Shown: piece by piece, positions 15,102 through 16,835 of the stretch
Layout of the letters: every line of letters starts with the position of its first letter
How positions within the stretch are numbered: the first letter of the stretch is position 1
Source of the DNA: Desulfobacteraceae bacterium 4572_89
GTDB lineage: Bacteria; Desulfobacterota; Desulfobacteria; Desulfobacterales; Desulfobacteraceae
Direction: 5' to 3'
NCBI GenBank assembly: GCA_002085465.1
Contig: NBML01000022.1
Span: forward strand, 1-16,835
DNA: 16,835 nucleotides
Program-made: the position numbers and the translations under genes
Notes under the pieces: generated by a model
What the model saw: the letters and a program-made list of their open reading frames with translations, nothing else
Databases searched by the model: none
What the model was told of the DNA's origin: nothing

Positions 15102-15824
15102 CTAATATTTTTGTTTACTTAAAATCAGCTCGACCCGTCTGTTAAGTGAACGGTTATAGGCTGTGTCATTGGGTCTGACAGGTTGATGGTAGGAGTGGGC
15201 AGTAATAAAAATTCTATCCTCATCAATATTGCAGACCTCTATTAAATATCGAGCGACCATAACCGCCCTCTGGGAAGAAAGTTCCCAGTTGGTGGGATAA
15301 GTTTCAGAGTTTGTGGGAGCATCGTCCGTATGACCGCCCACATTGATCATATATTCATTTTCATTTAAGACCTTGGCAAGCTGGTCCAATTGATATTTTG
15401 CTCCCATCTTCAGCCGGGCCCTTCCAAGGTCAAACAAAAGATCTCCCGCGAGAACGATTCTGACAGCATTGTCATTGACCATGTCAATAGTAATTTTTTC
15501 ATCTATCATCACCTCTTTTACAGCCTGTCTGGTCTGGTTAAAAACATCTAAAGGCTTATTTTGGGTATTGATATTTATAACTTTTCCTGATCCCTGTTCA
15601 GACAATGTATTATGAGCAGATCCAAATCCGAATTTAAGGTTTTTATCACCGACCTGGTAAATGTACATGACAGCAAAAAGAATAAACATGGTCATCATTA
15701 AATCAGCCCATGAAACCGACCATTTATTATATTGTTTCTCTTCTGGAAACGACAAGATTTCGTTGTAAAAATCATTTACCTTGTTCTGCTCAAAAAATTT
15801 TTCCGACGTTTGCTCTGATTCCAT
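15102..15824 (-). CDS. motB: MotB-like stator protein with OmpA peptidoglycan-binding domain
   Basis: Partner of the downstream MotA, anchoring the stator to peptidoglycan. A 35-residue cytoplasmic N-terminus is followed by one helix (about 36-57, WSVSWADLMMTMFILFAVMY) carrying D41, equivalent to the essential ion-binding aspartate of MotB. After a linker comes an OmpA-like domain (about 125-235) with NVGGHTDDAP (161-170), NWELSSQRA (179-187) and NRSLNRRVEL. 240 aa is on the short side, so the periplasmic linker is short. The ATG at 15824 has GGGGG about 10 bases upstream. The order motB before motA is the reverse of the classical operon. Whether this is a flagellar stator or a stator for another machine cannot be decided without other flagellar genes. 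Confidence 0.88.
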   Translation of the reverse strand: MESEQTSEKFFEQNKVNDFYNEILSFPEEKQYNKWSVSWADLMMTMFILFAVMYIYQVGDKNLKFGFGSAHNTLSEQGSGKVININTQNKPLDVFNQTRQAVKEVMIDEKITIDMVNDNAVRIVLAGDLLFDLGRARLKMGAKYQLDQLAKVLNENEYMINVGGHTDDAPTNSETYPTNWELSSQRAVMVARYLIEVCNIDEDRIFITAHSYHQPVRPNDTAYNRSLNRRVELILSKQKY

Positions 15825-16113
15825 AATTCATTTTCCCCCAGGAACACATAAATTCTGTGTACAAAAGAAGTCGATAAAATCACTACAATCAACCAAGGGT
15901 TTATTTTTCTTTAATCAGCACTATTTTATCAGCACCTTAGCAAGGTCATTCTTTCCTGCCGTAAGCAATAGTAAGCAATATTTATGCCCAAAATTAACAC
16001 ACTAAAGAAATAAAATTCATCCGTCATTTTAATTGGTTATACGTGAACCATCACTTCTTTCCAAACATCCTTCTGATATCAATACTTAATTGCCGCAATA
16101 TTTATTACATTTT
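15825..16113. other. AT-rich non-coding stretch upstream of the motB-like gene
   Basis: No frame with a credible start and Shine-Dalgarno is visible on either strand. It should hold the promoter of the motB-motA unit, but I find no convincing -35/-10 pair. GCTGATAA (minus strand, 15933-15926) resembles a flagellar sigma-28 -10 but lacks a good TAAA box at the right distance. The stretch also holds the 10-bp duplication at 15961-15980 and a TCAGCAC direct repeat (about 15915-15935). Confidence 0.5.
15961..15980. repeat. Exact 10-bp tandem duplication
   Basis: GTAAGCAATA occurs twice head to tail. It lies about 140 bases upstream of the motB-like start codon. This may be a slippage product or a double regulator-binding site one helical turn apart. 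Confidence 0.8.
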
Positions 16114-16254
16114 TTATACAATAATAGTATAAATTGCCACATCCCCTGCACCGAAATCCCCTTCAATTAACACACTTTGTCCTCGGTATATTCGATTATA
16201 GGTAGCGGCTAAATAAGAGACACGACGTTTGTCACTGATAAAATCTTCTTTCAT
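16114..16254 (-). pseudogene. Possible N-terminal remnant of a P-loop ATPase (46 codons)
   Basis: An ATG at 16254 with GGAG 9 bases upstream opens a 46-codon frame, MKEDFISDKRRVSYLAATYN onward. Its later part, GQSVLIEGDFGAG, closely resembles the strand-plus-Walker-A start of an ATPase, but the expected GK[ST] is replaced by GDVAIYTIIV and a stop. Similarity ends exactly at the P-loop, suggesting a gene truncated by deletion or rearrangement. It could instead be an unrelated small gene. An AT-rich inverted repeat (TATAC/GTATA) lies just before the stop. Confidence 0.35.
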
Positions 16255-16409
16255 GTTATATTTCTCCATGGGAAGCATAAGGAGCCACATGGCTCTTTCG
16301 TTGATGATTTTGATAGTCAAGCATAAATGCATTAAACAGTGTCAAGCCTTTCCTGTTCTCAGGCTGCCTTATTTTTTTTTGCATAGGCTATGTACCTTTT
16401 TTGGTTGTG

Positions 16410-16426
16410 GTTGACTCAGTGTCAAC
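16410..16426 (+). terminator. Hairpin GTTGAC/GTCAAC, possible weak terminator
   Basis: Perfect 6-bp arms GTTGAC (16410-16415) and GTCAAC (16421-16426) flank a 5-base loop and are followed on the plus strand by AAATTTTT. The stem is short and AT-balanced, so termination would be weak. The sequence CAGTGTCAA within it is repeated at 16338-16346. It lies between the two degenerate fragments at this end. Confidence 0.3.
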
Positions 16427-16471
16427 AAATTTTTCCCCACCCACGAACGTCTGTCCATACCCCCTTTTGCT

Positions 16472-16784
16472 TTAGGTGAGGGCCTTTGAGGAGACCTCTG
16501 TTCTCTGGACATGTGGCGTTTCCTTATACAGGATGAATGAAATAATACTCAATGGGAGCAGCACCAAACCTGAAATCATTAGTAAATCCTGAAATTCATA
16601 TTTTTCCAGTAAAAATCCATATACGATCATGGCCCCGGGGAACCGACAAAAAAAGTGGATAATCATTTAAATAGCCAAACATAGAAATAAAAATCCCACC
16701 TAAAAAAAATTTATGCCTGGATTCATTTGGAATTTTATAAAAATGCGCTGAAGAAGAACCCAGTAATTTATCGAATCTAACTCC
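16472..16784 (-). pseudogene. Frameshifted C-terminal remnant of a membrane transporter-like (MFS-like) protein
   Basis: The minus strand shows two consecutive hydrophobic stretches in different frames: upstream KFFLGGIFISMFGYLNDYPL followed by SVPRG, then, shifted, AMIVYGFLLEKYEFQDLLMI, LVLLPLSIISFILYKETPH and a stop at 16472. The two join naturally at the CCCCGGGG run (about 16636-16643), the likely indel site. Further upstream (about 16775-16830) another frame reads VHKDGSINIINEELDSIN and appears to continue into KLLGSSSAHFY, suggesting a second frameshift. The helix pattern and the ending resemble the last helices of a major-facilitator permease, possibly as part of a larger multidomain protein. 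The window edge cuts the gene. Confidence 0.45.
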
Positions 16785-16835
16785 TCATTGATAATATTGA
16801 TACTACCATCCTTATGCACGAATATTTATCTGAAA

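Noticed and set aside
14204..15824. Zorya-type defence ZorAB
   Set aside because: The MotA-like protein lacks the long coiled-coil tail and no ZorC/D/E-like gene is adjacent; der and rarA follow instead.
15926..15953. Sigma-28 flagellar promoter for the motB-motA unit
   Set aside because: GCTGATAA fits the -10 partly, but no TAAA box stands 15-16 bases upstream.
15929..16027. 32-codon minus-strand frame starting MTDEFYFFSVLILG
   Set aside because: It has one membrane-like stretch but no Shine-Dalgarno and no other support; it may be chance in AT-rich DNA.
1..16835. CRISPR array, tRNA or rRNA genes, complete insertion sequence
   Set aside because: No regularly spaced repeats, no tRNA-like cloverleaf segment, and no transposase or terminal inverted repeats were seen on reading through.

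Overview
The window (about 16.8 kb, moderate GC) is ordinary bacterial chromosome. Protein style and gene content (an acetyl-CoA acetyltransferase beside a thiolase-like protein with an OB-type tail, a MotA/MotB pair, housekeeping GyrA/Der/RarA) suggest a Gram-negative sulfate-reducer-type organism (Desulfobacterota, Desulfobacteraceae-like). That placement is inference from sequence style; no rRNA or other taxonomic marker is present.

Layout. Positions 1-5463 (minus strand) carry, in order of transcription, a 51-residue membrane peptide, a strong terminator-like hairpin, an AI-2E-family permease, gyrA, a small four-cysteine protein and pgk. The pgk C-terminus is abnormal: homology stops at about position 84 and the last 23 codons look foreign. 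Positions 5561-8514 hold a divergent pair, a canonical thiolase (minus) and a TLP1-like thiolase homologue (plus), separated by a palindrome that overlaps two back-to-back -10 elements. Positions 8657-10894 (plus) encode a large membrane protein: an N-terminal zinc ribbon interrupted by an in-frame TAA, a shrunken pseudokinase, one transmembrane helix, a trypsin-like serine protease and a helical C-terminal region. Positions 10922-15824 (minus) carry motB-like, motA-like, a coiled-coil protein with its own consensus promoter, der and rarA; der and rarA overlap as TGATG. From 15825 to the right end no intact gene is visible, only short repeats, a possible P-loop ATPase remnant and a frameshifted transporter-like remnant.

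How the genes work together. Most are housekeeping: glycolysis/gluconeogenesis (pgk), DNA topology (gyrA), ribosome assembly (der) and replication-fork maintenance (rarA). The two thiolase-fold proteins probably share a regulator and act in acyl-CoA metabolism. The MotA/MotB-like pair forms an ion-driven stator, in the unusual order motB-motA. The most unusual locus is the zinc ribbon/pseudokinase/protease gene, which looks like an envelope signalling or quality-control protein, either decaying or translated from an internal start. I did not find a convincing new multi-gene system. The best leads are that protease gene, the new small membrane peptide, and the coiled-coil gene next to the stator genes.
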